From positions 81,781 through 145,780 of the forward strand of contig NZ_BSCT01000021.1 in assembly GCF_030159255.1 (NCBI RefSeq): a stretch of DNA of 64,000 nucleotides. The letters are read 5' to 3'. Positions 18,296 through 26,066 of the stretch are shown here, in pieces. This stretch comes from Bradyrhizobium sp. SSBR45G. GTDB lineage: Bacteria; Pseudomonadota; Alphaproteobacteria; Rhizobiales; Xanthobacteraceae. The notes under the pieces were generated by a model. The model had not been told where the DNA came from and ran no database searches. It worked only from the letters and a program-made list of their open reading frames with translations. The translations under genes were made by a program, and so were the position numbers. The number at the start of each line of letters is the position of its first letter. The stretch's first letter is position 1.

Positions 18296-19843
18296 ATGTC
18301 AGGTATCGTTCTCTCGGCGTCAGTGCGCCAGAATTTGCTGTCGCTTCAGTCGACAGCTCAGCTCCTCGCCACCACCCAGAACAACCTCTCCACGGGCAAG
18401 AAGGTCAACTCGGCGCTCGACAATCCGACCAACTTCTTCACCGCGCAGGGTCTCGACAACCGCGCTTCCGACATCAACAATCTGCTCGATGGCATCGGCA
18501 ACGGCGTGCAGGTGCTGCAGGCCGCCAACACTGGCATCACCTCGCTGCAGAAGCTCGTCGACAGCGCCAAGTCGATCGCCAACCAGGTGCTGCAGAGCGC
18601 CGTCGGCTACTCCACCAAGTCGAACGTCACGTCGACCGCGCTGACCGGTGCCACTGCGACCGATCTGCTGGCGTCCAGCACGACTGCCGTCACCGGCTCG
18701 GCCGTGCTGAACGACAACACCACGGCGGTGGCGATCACCGGCTCGACCAAGCTGTCGGGTACGTCCGGCACCTCCTCGAACAACCTTGCCACCGGCATCA
18801 CTTCGGGCGAGACGCTGGTCGTCAACGGCACGACGTTCAGCTTCGTCACCGGCACGTCCTCGACCGGCACCAGCATCGGCATCGGCGACAGCGTCACCAA
18901 CCTGCTGTCGGCGATTCAAACGGCGACCGGCGTCACCTCGTCGATCACCGCCGGTGCGATCACCCTGACGCCGCCAGCGGCAGGATTGACGCTTTCGGGC
19001 AGCAGCGGCACCTTGGCCAAGCTTGGTCTCACCGCGGTCGGCGACGGCCTGTCAGGAAAGACGCTGACGGTGGGTGCCACAGGAGGTGGCACAGCGACGA
19101 GTATCACCTTCGGTCTCGGGACAGGGCAGGTCAAATCGCTGAACGATCTGAACACGGCGCTCGCAGCCAACAACCTGCAGGCTTCGATCGACTCGTCCAC
19201 CGGCAAGATCACGATCTCGACGACCAACGATGCTGCGTCCGCCACGATCGGCACGATCGGTGGCACCGCGGCGGCGTCCAGCAACGCGTTCAATGGTCTG
19301 ACGGCAGCGGCTCCGGTTGCGGACACCACTGCGCAGACGCAGCGGGCGAACCTGGTCTCGCAGTACAACAACGTGCTGACGCAGATCAATCTGACCGCGT
19401 CGGATGCCTCGTTCAACGGCGTCAACCTGCTGAACGGCGATACGCTGAAGCTGACGTTCAACGAGAACGGCAAGTCGACGCTGTCGATCACGGGTGTCAC
19501 GTTCAACTCGGCGGGTCTCGGGCTCACCACCCTGACCTCGGGCACCGACTTCCTCGACAACAACTCGGCGAACAAGGTGATCGGCGTGCTCACCACGGCG
19601 AGCTCCACGCTGCGCAACGAGGCGTCGACGCTGGGTTCGAACCTGTCGGTCGTGCAGGTCCGTCAGGACTTCAACAAGAACCTGATCAACGTGCTGCAGA
19701 CCGGCTCGTCGAACCTGACCTTGGCCGACACCAACGAGGAAGCGGCCAACAGCCAGGCGCTGTCGACCCGCCAGTCGATCGCGGTGTCCGCGCTGTCGCT
19801 CGCCAACCAGTCGCAGGCGAGCGTGCTTCAGCTGCTGCGCTGA
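18296..19843 (+). CDS. fliC: Flagellin 1
   Basis: 515 residues. N-terminal MSGIVLSASVRQNLLSLQST and DNRASDINNLLDGIGNGVQV form the D0/D1 helices; the C-terminal QDFNKNLINVLQTGSSNLTL to SLANQSQASVLQLLR completes them. The central part (about residues 145-245) holds the beta-rich domain also present in FlgE and FlgL. The start at 18296 was preferred to the in-frame ATG at 18290 because the paralogues begin MSGIVLS. DNA identity with fliC2 is very high, with long blocks identical. Secreted by the flagellar export system to build the filament. A hairpin terminator follows. Confidence 0.95.
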   Translation: MSGIVLSASVRQNLLSLQSTAQLLATTQNNLSTGKKVNSALDNPTNFFTAQGLDNRASDINNLLDGIGNGVQVLQAANTGITSLQKLVDSAKSIANQVLQSAVGYSTKSNVTSTALTGATATDLLASSTTAVTGSAVLNDNTTAVAITGSTKLSGTSGTSSNNLATGITSGETLVVNGTTFSFVTGTSSTGTSIGIGDSVTNLLSAIQTATGVTSSITAGAITLTPPAAGLTLSGSSGTLAKLGLTAVGDGLSGKTLTVGATGGGTATSITFGLGTGQVKSLNDLNTALAANNLQASIDSSTGKITISTTNDAASATIGTIGGTAAASSNAFNGLTAAAPVADTTAQTQRANLVSQYNNVLTQINLTASDASFNGVNLLNGDTLKLTFNENGKSTLSITGVTFNSAGLGLTTLTSGTDFLDNNSANKVIGVLTTASSTLRNEASTLGSNLSVVQVRQDFNKNLINVLQTGSSNLTLADTNEEAANSQALSTRQSIAVSALSLANQSQASVLQLLR

Positions 19844-19875
19844 TCCACGGCCAGCACCATCTCGACATCGAAGAG

Positions 19876-19899
19876 CGGCGGGGGAAACCCCGCCGTTTT
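19876..19899 (+). terminator. Rho-independent terminator of fliC1
   Basis: CGGCGGGG and CCCCGCCG arms with a short AAA loop followed by TTTT, 33 bases after the flagellin stop. A near-identical hairpin follows fliC2. Confidence 0.85.
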
Positions 19900-19980
19900 C
19901 GCGTCCGGGGGCAGGGCATGCGGCCGCAGGCGGCGCTGCCGGCGTCCGTCGTCTCGCGGCGATAGGGTGTTGTGCCGTGA

Positions 19981-20024
19981 AACGAAGAGCCCGGCTCTGC
20001 ATCGGCAGAACCGGGCTCTTCGTT
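19981..20024. terminator. Bidirectional terminator between fliC1 and flbT
   Basis: Arms AACGAAGAGCCCGGCTCTGC and GCAGAACCGGGCTCTTCGTT (20 bp, one mismatch) around ATCG, placed 20 bases beyond the flbT stop. It would end flbT transcripts and back up the fliC1 terminator. Confidence 0.8.
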
Positions 20025-20043
20025 GAGGCTCACGCTGCGGCGA

Positions 20044-20505
20044 TCAGGCGGCGGAGCTGACCGCTTTCGCCTGCTGCTCTGCCTGCAGTCCGGCTTGCTG
20101 CTCGGCCTGTTGTTCGGCCTGGACCTGATCGAGCAGCCTCTTCTCGAAGGCGACCAGCTTCTTGGCTTCCTTCAGCGCCTGATAGAGATCGCCGTTGAGG
20201 ATGTGGCCGTTGATGGCCTCGATGATCGGCCAGGCGCTCGGGACCGTCGTGATGATGTCGCGCAGCAGGTTGAAATAGGTGCCGTGATCCGCATCCGCGC
20301 CGGGCGAGATGTACATCAGCTGGACGGCGAGATAGACGAGCTTGGCCGGGGTGTCGGCGGTCTCTGGCGTCAGGATGTCCTTCTCGCGCAGGATCGGAAT
20401 GTTCTCGCCGTCGATCAGCAGCCGGGCCCGCTGGTCGGTATTGGTGATCACGCACGAGCCGATGATGATGCGCTCATGCGGCTTCAGTTCGACTTTCAGG
20501 GCCAT
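20044..20505 (-). CDS. flbT: Flagellin synthesis repressor FlbT
   Basis: 153 residues: MALKVELKPHERIIIGSCVI, ARLLIDGENIPILREKDILT and the LVYLAVQLMYI region match FlbT, an RNA-binding protein that limits flagellin mRNA translation or stability through the 5' leader in Caulobacter. Residues 1-130 are the conserved part; the tail is a low-complexity Gln/Ala stretch (AEQQAEQQAGLQAEQQAK) made of repeated QAEQQA units. ATG at 20505 follows AGGACAAGA. It lies alone on the minus strand between two near-identical flagellin genes, which is an unusual arrangement because flbT usually neighbours flaF in one operon. Confidence 0.93.
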   Translation of the reverse strand: MALKVELKPHERIIIGSCVITNTDQRARLLIDGENIPILREKDILTPETADTPAKLVYLAVQLMYISPGADADHGTYFNLLRDIITTVPSAWPIIEAINGHILNGDLYQALKEAKKLVAFEKRLLDQVQAEQQAEQQAGLQAEQQAKAVSSAA

Positions 20506-20778
20506 TCTTGTCCTCCGTTGCCGCGATCGGCGCGACGCCGAACCTGATCCGGCGAGCCGTTGACCGGTCCGGCCGTCTGTCTCGATCGCACGGGTGAGTC
20601 TGCGCGCTCGATCGGTCGGCGCGCAGCAATCCTTTCCGAACATGGTTAACGGACGGTAAATGGCCCGCGCGCTTGGTAAATATCAGGTGTTTTCAACGCG
20701 ATCGCCGCGAATCGCGACCGGCCGGCGCACGTCTGGCTTGCCTCGCGCAGGGGATCCGCAGCCGCCGATTCACCGTTC

Positions 20779-20891
20779 GTTAGCCACTCGCATTTACCTT
20801 GATCGACGTCGCCCGGTGGTCAGTCCACCACGGGCTTCGCCTTGATCCTGAAGGGTCGGGCCGTTTGTTTCACACCAGAAAGGTATGAGAA
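20779..20891 (+). promoter_or_regulatory. fliC2 control region and untranslated leader
   Basis: Matches the fliC1 leader: GTTAGCCACT at the same distance from the start and a TTTCACACCAGAAAGGTATG end. In this copy an ATG at 20885 lies 7 bases before, and out of frame with, the flagellin ATG at 20892; in fliC1 the equivalent ATG is in frame. The overlapping start could affect translation. Confidence 0.5.
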
Positions 20892-22436
20892 ATGTCAGGT
20901 ATTGTTCTCTCGGCGTCGGTGCGCCAGAATCTGCTCTCGCTTCAGTCGACGGCACAGCTCCTCGCCACCACCCAGAACAACCTCTCTACGGGCAAGAAGG
21001 TCAACTCGGCGCTCGACAATCCGACCAACTTCTTCACCGCCCAGGGCCTCGACAACCGCGCGTCCGACATCTCCAATCTGCTCGATGGCATCGGCAACGG
21101 CGTGCAGGTGCTGCAGGCCGCCAACACCGGCATCACCTCGCTGCAGAAGCTCGTCGACAGCGCCAAGTCGATCGCCAACCAGGTGCTGCAGAGCTCCGTC
21201 GGCTACTCCACCAAGTCGAACGTGACGTCGACCGCGCTGACCGGTGCCACTGCGACCGATCTGCTGGCGTCCAGCACGACGGCTGTCACCGGTTCGGTCG
21301 TGCTGAACGACAACACCACGGCGGTGGCGATCACCGGCTCGACCAAGCTGTCGGGTACGTCGGGCACCTCGTCGAACGACCTGGCCACCGGCATCACCTC
21401 GGGCGAAACGCTGGTCGTCAACGGCACCACCTTCAGCTTCGTCACCGGCACGTCCTCGACCGGCACCAGCATCGGCATCGGCGACAGCGTCACCAACCTG
21501 CTGTCGGCGATCCAGACGGCGACCGGCGTCACCTCGTCGATCACCGCCGGTGCGATCACCCTGACGCCGCCAGCGGCAGGATTGACGCTTTCGGGCAGCA
21601 GCGGCACCTTGGCCAAGCTCGGTCTCAGCGCGGTCGGCGACGGCCTGTCGGGACAGACGTTGACGGTTGGTGCCACAGGAGGTGGCACAGCGACGAGTAT
21701 CACGTTTGGTCTAGGCACAGGACAGGTCAAGTCGCTGAACGATCTCAACGCGAAGCTCGCAGCGAACAACCTGCAGGCCTCGATCGATACGAGCGGCAAG
21801 ATCACCCTCACCACCACCAACGACGCGGCCTCGGCCACGATCGGCGCGATCGGTGGCACGGCGGCGGCCTCCAGCCAGGCGTTCAACGGCCTGACGGCAG
21901 CGGCTCCGGTCGCGGATTCGACCGCTCAGACGCAGCGTTCGAGCCTGGTCTCGCAGTACAACAACGTGCTGGCGCAGATCAACACGACGGCGGCGGACGC
22001 ATCGTTCAACGGTGTCAACCTGCTGAACGGCGACACGCTGAAGCTGACCTTCAACGAGAACGGCAAGTCGACGCTGTCGATCACCGGTGTGACCTTCAAC
22101 ACCGGCGGCCTGGGTCTTTCGACCCTGACCTCGGGCACCGACTTCCTCGACAACAACTCGGCGAACAAGGTGATCACCGTGCTCAACTCCGCCAGCTCCA
22201 CGCTTCGGTCGGAGGCCTCGACGCTGGGTTCGAACCTCTCGGTCGTGCAGATCCGTCAGGACTTCAACAAGAACCTGATCAACGTGCTGCAGACCGGTTC
22301 GTCGAACCTGACCCTGGCCGACACCAACGAGGAAGCGGCCAACAGCCAGGCGCTGTCGACCCGCCAGTCGATCGCGGTCTCCGCGCTGTCGCTCGCCAAC
22401 CAGTCGCAGGCGAGCGTGCTGCAGCTGCTGCGCTGA
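20892..22436 (+). CDS. fliC: Flagellin 2
   Basis: 514 residues, nearly identical to flagellin 1, including the central insert (ITGSTKLSGTSGTSSNDLAT, IGIGDSVTNLLSAIQTATG) and the C-terminal coiled-coil. Differences cluster around residues 290-310 and 345-420, and one residue is missing in the region QASIDTSGKITLTTTNDAAS compared with QASIDSSTGKITISTTNDAA in flagellin 1. The start MSGIVLS is set by alignment to its paralogues. Followed by a hairpin with seven Ts. Filament subunit; functional overlap with flagellin 1 is likely. Confidence 0.95.
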   Translation: MSGIVLSASVRQNLLSLQSTAQLLATTQNNLSTGKKVNSALDNPTNFFTAQGLDNRASDISNLLDGIGNGVQVLQAANTGITSLQKLVDSAKSIANQVLQSSVGYSTKSNVTSTALTGATATDLLASSTTAVTGSVVLNDNTTAVAITGSTKLSGTSGTSSNDLATGITSGETLVVNGTTFSFVTGTSSTGTSIGIGDSVTNLLSAIQTATGVTSSITAGAITLTPPAAGLTLSGSSGTLAKLGLSAVGDGLSGQTLTVGATGGGTATSITFGLGTGQVKSLNDLNAKLAANNLQASIDTSGKITLTTTNDAASATIGAIGGTAAASSQAFNGLTAAAPVADSTAQTQRSSLVSQYNNVLAQINTTAADASFNGVNLLNGDTLKLTFNENGKSTLSITGVTFNTGGLGLSTLTSGTDFLDNNSANKVITVLNSASSTLRSEASTLGSNLSVVQIRQDFNKNLINVLQTGSSNLTLADTNEEAANSQALSTRQSIAVSALSLANQSQASVLQLLR

Positions 22437-22468
22437 TCCGCGGCCAGCACACCATCTCGAGATCGAAG

Positions 22469-22497
22469 GCGGCGGGGGAAACCCCGCCGCTTTTTTT
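22469..22497 (+). terminator. Rho-independent terminator of fliC2
   Basis: GCGGCGGGG-gaaa-CCCCGCCGC stem followed by seven Ts, 32 bases after the stop. Almost the same sequence as the fliC1 terminator, so the duplicated unit includes the 3' end. Confidence 0.9.
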
Positions 22498-22591
22498 GCG
22501 CCTGGTTCGGCGCGGCCGTCCGTATCACTACTGGTCCAGGACGCGGGGTGGAGGGCGAGGGGCGGCAGTAACCTGACGTTAAGCAACAAAT

Positions 22592-22607
22592 TTAAAGCGC
22601 CATTAAC
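22592..22607 (+). promoter_or_regulatory. CtrA box upstream of fliC3
   Basis: TTAA-AGCGCCA-TTAAC is a perfect match to the CtrA consensus TTAA-N7-TTAAC, 61 bases before the ATG. It continues into TAACCATGTTTTAAAAGTGC, which is also found before flaF. Direct CtrA control of a flagellin gene would differ from Caulobacter, where flagellin genes use sigma-54. Confidence 0.7.
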
Positions 22608-22668
22608 CATGTTTTAAAAGTGCGTGGACTAGAACCTCCTGGTGAATAACTAGGAAGGTTTCACAAAC

Positions 22669-24240
22669 ATGTCCGGTATCGTTCTTTCGGCTTCGGTTCG
22701 CCAAAACCTGCTGGCGCTGCAAAATACCGCATCGCTGCTGGCCACCACTCAAAACAACCTGGCCACCGGCAACAAGGTCAACACGGCGCTCGATAACCCC
22801 ACCGAATTCTTCACCGCGCAATCGCTCAACAACCGGGCGAGCGACATCGCGAATCTGCTCGACAGCATCGGTAACGGTGTCCAGGTTCTCCAGGCCGCGA
22901 ATACCGGTCTCACCTCGCTCCAGAAGCTGGTCGACAGCGCCAAGTCGATCGCGAGCCAGGTGCTCCAGGCGCCCACGGGCTACACCACCAAATCGAGCAT
23001 CACCTCCGCGGTCATCTCCGGCGCGACGGCCAACAATCTGCTCGGCAGCTCGTCGAACAATTTCGTGACCGGCAGCGCGGTCAACAACGACAATCTGAGC
23101 TCGGCCGTCGCCATCACCGGCTCGACCAGGCTGTCGGGCACGGCGAGCTCGACATCGAACGACCTGACCAGCAGCGTCACGACCGGCGATACGCTGGTCG
23201 TCAACGGCGTGGTGTTCACCTTCGTGGCCGGTTCCGTCTCGGCCGGCACCAACATCGGCGTCGGCGACACCGTCAGCAATCTGCTTGCCGCGATCGATTC
23301 GGTCACCGGCGCGACTGCGACGCCGTCCACCGTGAGCGGCGGCAAGATCTCCATCGCAACCGGCACAGCGCAGGATCTGACAATATCCGGCACCGCTTTG
23401 GCAAAGCTCGGACTGACGGGCGCCACCACGACACGCAGTCCGCCGGCATTGTCAGGACAGACACTGACAATTGCGTCGACAGGCGGGGGTGTCGCCACGA
23501 ACATAACGTTCGGCACAGGTGCTTCGCAGATATCGACCCTGGCGCAGCTCAACACGGCGCTCGCGACCAACAATCTGCAGGCCAGCCTGAGCACGACGGG
23601 CCAGCTGACGATCCTCACCACCAACGAATCCGCGTCGTCGACGATCGGCGCGGTCGCCGGCTCCTCGACCGCAGCCAGCCAGGCCTTCAACGGCGTGACG
23701 GCATCGACGCCGGTGGCCGATACGAACTCGCAGACAACCCGTGCCGGACTGATCGCGCAGTACAACAACGTGCTCGCCCAGATCGACACGACGGCGCAGG
23801 ACGCCTCCTTCAACGGCATCAATCTGCTCAATGGCGATACGCTGAAGCTGACGTTCAACGAAACCGGCCGCTCCACGCTGAACATCACCGGCGTGACCTT
23901 CAACAGCACCGGTCTCGGCCTGTCCTCCCTGGTGGTCGGAACCGACTTCCTCGACAGCAACTCGGCCAACAGGGTGCTGACGACCTTGAACAGCGCATCG
24001 ACGGCGATCCGTTCCGAAGCGTCGTCGCTCGGCTCGAACCTGTCGATCGTGCAGATCCGTCAGGACTTCAACAAGAACCTGATCAACGTGCTGCAGACCG
24101 GTTCGTCGAACCTGACCCTGGCCGACACCAACGAGGAGGCGGCCAACAGCCAGGCGCTGTCGACCCGGCAGTCGATTGCGGTCTCGGCCCTGGCGCTGGC
24201 CAACCAGTCGCAGGCGAGCGTGCTGCAGCTGCTGCGCTGA
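22669..24240 (+). CDS. fliC: Flagellin 3
   Basis: 523 residues, the most divergent of the three. The N-terminus (MSGIVLSASVRQNLLALQNT) and last 90 residues match flagellins 1 and 2 closely, but the middle differs: residues about 120-265 carry their own version of the shared beta-rich domain (NIGVGDTVSNLLAAIDSVTG) plus the extra TTTRSPPALSGQ segment. It has its own leader, unlike the other two, and a CtrA box. The ATG at 22669 follows AGGAAGGTTTCACAAAC. A GC-rich hairpin ends the gene. Confidence 0.95.
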   Translation: MSGIVLSASVRQNLLALQNTASLLATTQNNLATGNKVNTALDNPTEFFTAQSLNNRASDIANLLDSIGNGVQVLQAANTGLTSLQKLVDSAKSIASQVLQAPTGYTTKSSITSAVISGATANNLLGSSSNNFVTGSAVNNDNLSSAVAITGSTRLSGTASSTSNDLTSSVTTGDTLVVNGVVFTFVAGSVSAGTNIGVGDTVSNLLAAIDSVTGATATPSTVSGGKISIATGTAQDLTISGTALAKLGLTGATTTRSPPALSGQTLTIASTGGGVATNITFGTGASQISTLAQLNTALATNNLQASLSTTGQLTILTTNESASSTIGAVAGSSTAASQAFNGVTASTPVADTNSQTTRAGLIAQYNNVLAQIDTTAQDASFNGINLLNGDTLKLTFNETGRSTLNITGVTFNSTGLGLSSLVVGTDFLDSNSANRVLTTLNSASTAIRSEASSLGSNLSIVQIRQDFNKNLINVLQTGSSNLTLADTNEEAANSQALSTRQSIAVSALALANQSQASVLQLLR

Positions 24241-24269
24241 GCGCGATCGCTCTCGAATCGGACTTTTGC

Positions 24270-24296
24270 GAAGCGGCGGGCGTGGCCCGCCGCTTC
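24270..24296 (+). terminator. Hairpin after fliC3
   Basis: GAAGCGGCGGG-cgtgg-CCCGCCGCTTC, 29 bases after the stop, followed by a T-rich stretch (TGCTTTGCG). The remaining gap to flaF (24297-24547) holds no convincing gene. Confidence 0.75.
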
Positions 24297-24547
24297 TGCT
24301 TTGCGTCGTGCTTTCTTGGTTTCCGCTCCGTTGCCGTCCACGCGCACGGCGCCAAACGCCGTTGGTTTGCGGATTTCGACGTTGCAAAGAGCGGGTGTGC
24401 CGCGTGTCTTGCCGTTTCGGCCGATGCAGGCTCGAAATTTTTCCGACAATTTGAGCGGTCGCGTTCGGACCGTATTAAGACCTATCGCAGGCACGGTTGT
24501 TTTCGGTCATCCGCCGATATCAAGAGGCGAAATCCGCTAACAGCTGC

Positions 24548-24570
24548 TAACCATATTTTAAAGGCACGCA
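24548..24570 (+). promoter_or_regulatory. Promoter-like element of flaF shared with fliC3
   Basis: TAACCATATTTTAAAGGCAC resembles TAACCATGTTTTAAAAGTGC at 22604-22623 before fliC3 (three or four differences in 20). The CTAA preceding it is one base too close for a CtrA box (N6). The similarity suggests a common activator or RNA polymerase contact for a flagellin gene and its regulator. Confidence 0.45.
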
Positions 24571-24624
24571 ACGTAAAAATCCTCTGCAGTCTGTTGGTGT
24601 CCCAGCGTCAGTCCGGAGTACTTG

Positions 24625-24990
24625 ATGTCATATGCCGCTCAAGCCTATGCACGCACGTCGCAAACGACGGCATCACCACGGGAGATCGAAGCGCAAGCAT
24701 TGCTGAAAGCGGCTCGGCAGCTGCAGGAAGTCCAGGCCAATTGGAACGGCCCCGATCGCAGCATGTACAAGGCGCTGCTGTTCAATCGCCGCCTCTGGAC
24801 GATCTTCATGAGCGCGATGGAGATGGAAGATAATCCCAATCCGCTCGATATCCGGCAGAACATCGCCAATATCGGCGTGTTCGTGATGAAGCAGACGATC
24901 GAGATGCAGATGGATCCGGATCCGGCGAAGTTGAAGTCGCTGATCGACATCAACTGCCACATCGCTGCCGGCCTGTCCGGACGCAGCTGA
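24625..24990 (+). CDS. flaF: Flagellin biosynthesis regulator FlaF
   Basis: 121 residues, all-helical: MSYAAQAYARTSQTTASPRE, EAQALLKAARQLQEVQANW and NRRLWTIFMSAMEMEDNPNP are characteristic of FlaF, which activates flagellin translation or secretion in opposition to FlbT and binds flagellin in Caulobacter. Full family length. Start at 24625 after CCGGAGTACTT; the TTG three bases upstream is less likely. It is followed 29 bases later by a conserved unknown gene in the same orientation, probably the same transcript. Confidence 0.93.
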   Translation: MSYAAQAYARTSQTTASPREIEAQALLKAARQLQEVQANWNGPDRSMYKALLFNRRLWTIFMSAMEMEDNPNPLDIRQNIANIGVFVMKQTIEMQMDPDPAKLKSLIDINCHIAAGLSGRS

Positions 24991-25019
24991 TCGGCCGCGC
25001 AGGCAGGAGAGACATCGCC

Positions 25020-25388
25020 ATGGCCGATATCACCAGCATCCTGTCAGCGTCCTACAAATCGAACGTGCTGAGCACGGCGCGCAGCAACAGCAAGTACGTT
25101 GCGGTCGATCCGACCCGCTATCAGGGCAATTGGAGCGGGCAATACGCCAACGGCAAGTCCTTCACGGTGTCGGTTTCCAACGTCGAGGGCTTTCGCGCGA
25201 AGGTTCGCTACCAGAGCGAGGGCGTGAGCAAGTATCAGGACGTGCTGATCAAGGACAATTCGTTCAGGGTCGGCGATACCAAGTTCACGCTGACGGCCAA
25301 GGGCAAGGCCCAGATCAAGAACGTGGTCACCGACGCGGCCTCCGGTCAGACCTATCTCGACACCGCCTACGCCACCCAGAGCAACTGA
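25020..25388 (+). CDS. Conserved small protein of unknown function in the flagellar cluster
   Basis: 122 residues, not recognised. The N-terminal helix (MADITSILSASYKSNVLSTA) resembles secreted flagellar-type N-termini, and the rest is predicted beta-rich with RYQGNWSGQYANGKSFTVSV and YQDVLIKDNSFRVGDTKFTL. No signal peptide or Cys. It lies 29 bases after flaF and is closed by a hairpin, so it probably belongs to the flaF transcript. A secreted filament-associated or chaperone role is speculation from the N-terminus and place only. Confidence 0.6.
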   Translation: MADITSILSASYKSNVLSTARSNSKYVAVDPTRYQGNWSGQYANGKSFTVSVSNVEGFRAKVRYQSEGVSKYQDVLIKDNSFRVGDTKFTLTAKGKAQIKNVVTDAASGQTYLDTAYATQSN

Positions 25389-25404
25389 TCTGCCCAACGG
25401 CAAC

Positions 25405-25433
25405 AGCCGCCCCCGGCGACCTGCCGGGGCGGC
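25405..25433. terminator. Hairpin after the flaF transcript
   Basis: AGCCGCCCCCGG and CCGGGGCGGCT arms around CGACCTG, 16 bases after the stop at 25388 and 29 bases before the convergent minus-strand stop. It could serve both sides. Confidence 0.7.
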
Positions 25434-25462
25434 TGAATGTCTGCCGAAGGCCTGCGTTGCGA

Positions 25463-25849
25463 TCAGGCCGTACGGTCGGTAGCCGCGACGCGATGCGCAT
25501 CTTCCCTCTGCAGGTCCTTCTGCAGATCGAGCGTGTTGAAGTAGGCGCGGCGGCGCAGCACGGCCTCGTCCGGATATTGATTCACGACCTGATCGGTCTT
25601 CCGGTTCACGACCTGGAACACCAGCGCCGCGGCGGCGCGGTCGTAATAGGCCTGGTGCGAGACCGACAGATCGTTCGCGACATTGAACTGGACGTCGTTG
25701 CGCACCGGCGTGCCGGCATCGGCCGCCGTGACGGTCTGACTCGGAGGAAGGTCCGTCGGAACAGCGTTCGCCACCGCCTGGTTCGACGGCTGTATGATCG
25801 GAGCGGACACAGGTGTCCCTACCGGCCTCACGCTGAAATCGGAACTCAT
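25463..25849 (-). CDS. FlaG-like flagellar protein
   Basis: 128 residues. The C-terminal half contains AAALVFQVVNRKTDQVVNQY and PDEAVLRRRAYFNTLDLQK, which resemble the FlaG core pattern (F-x-V-x-D-x-x-T-x-E-V-x-x-Q-x-P-x-E-x-x-L). The N-terminal 55 residues are Pro/Ala/Val-rich and probably disordered. FlaG proteins affect filament length or are secreted through the flagellar system; the exact role is unclear. ATG at 25849 follows GGAGGCTGCC. It reads alone on the minus strand between the flaF transcript and the flgN-like gene. Confidence 0.6.
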   Translation of the reverse strand: MSSDFSVRPVGTPVSAPIIQPSNQAVANAVPTDLPPSQTVTAADAGTPVRNDVQFNVANDLSVSHQAYYDRAAAALVFQVVNRKTDQVVNQYPDEAVLRRRAYFNTLDLQKDLQREDAHRVAATDRTA

Positions 25850-26001
25850 GGCAGCCTCCTCATGGCCATCGAGTCAATTCCCAACCCATCCCGCTTGCAA
25901 CTATGCCGATCACCAATCAACGTTATGTTAGGAAGTACGATGAACGGCAGGTTGTGATTCGCGCCGGCCTTTTAAGCTTATCCGATCGTTAAACGCCGAG
26001 A

Positions 26002-26030
26002 GCCGCGCAGCCTTCCGGAGGCTGCGCGGC
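26002..26030 (-). terminator. Hairpin after the flgI-flgJ-flgN-like operon
   Basis: GCCGCGCAGCC and GGCTGCGCGGC arms around TTCCGGA, 37 bases beyond the flgN-like stop. No T run, so termination is plausible but not certain. Confidence 0.55.
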
Positions 26031-26066
26031 GTCGGGGTCGGAGGCGTCGGGGTCAGAGGGGCCGGG

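Noticed and set aside
18160..19965. 601-residue frame overlapping fliC1
   Set aside because: The same out-of-frame reading occurs in fliC2; it reflects the flagellin codon pattern, not a gene.
20885..22576. 563-residue frame overlapping fliC2 in another frame
   Set aside because: It has His/Arg/Gln repeats typical of a shifted flagellin reading and no motif; fliC2 is the real gene.
24542..24557. CtrA box before flaF
   Set aside because: The two half-sites CTAA and CTAAC are separated by six bases instead of seven and each has a mismatch, so it was kept only as a shared promoter-like element.
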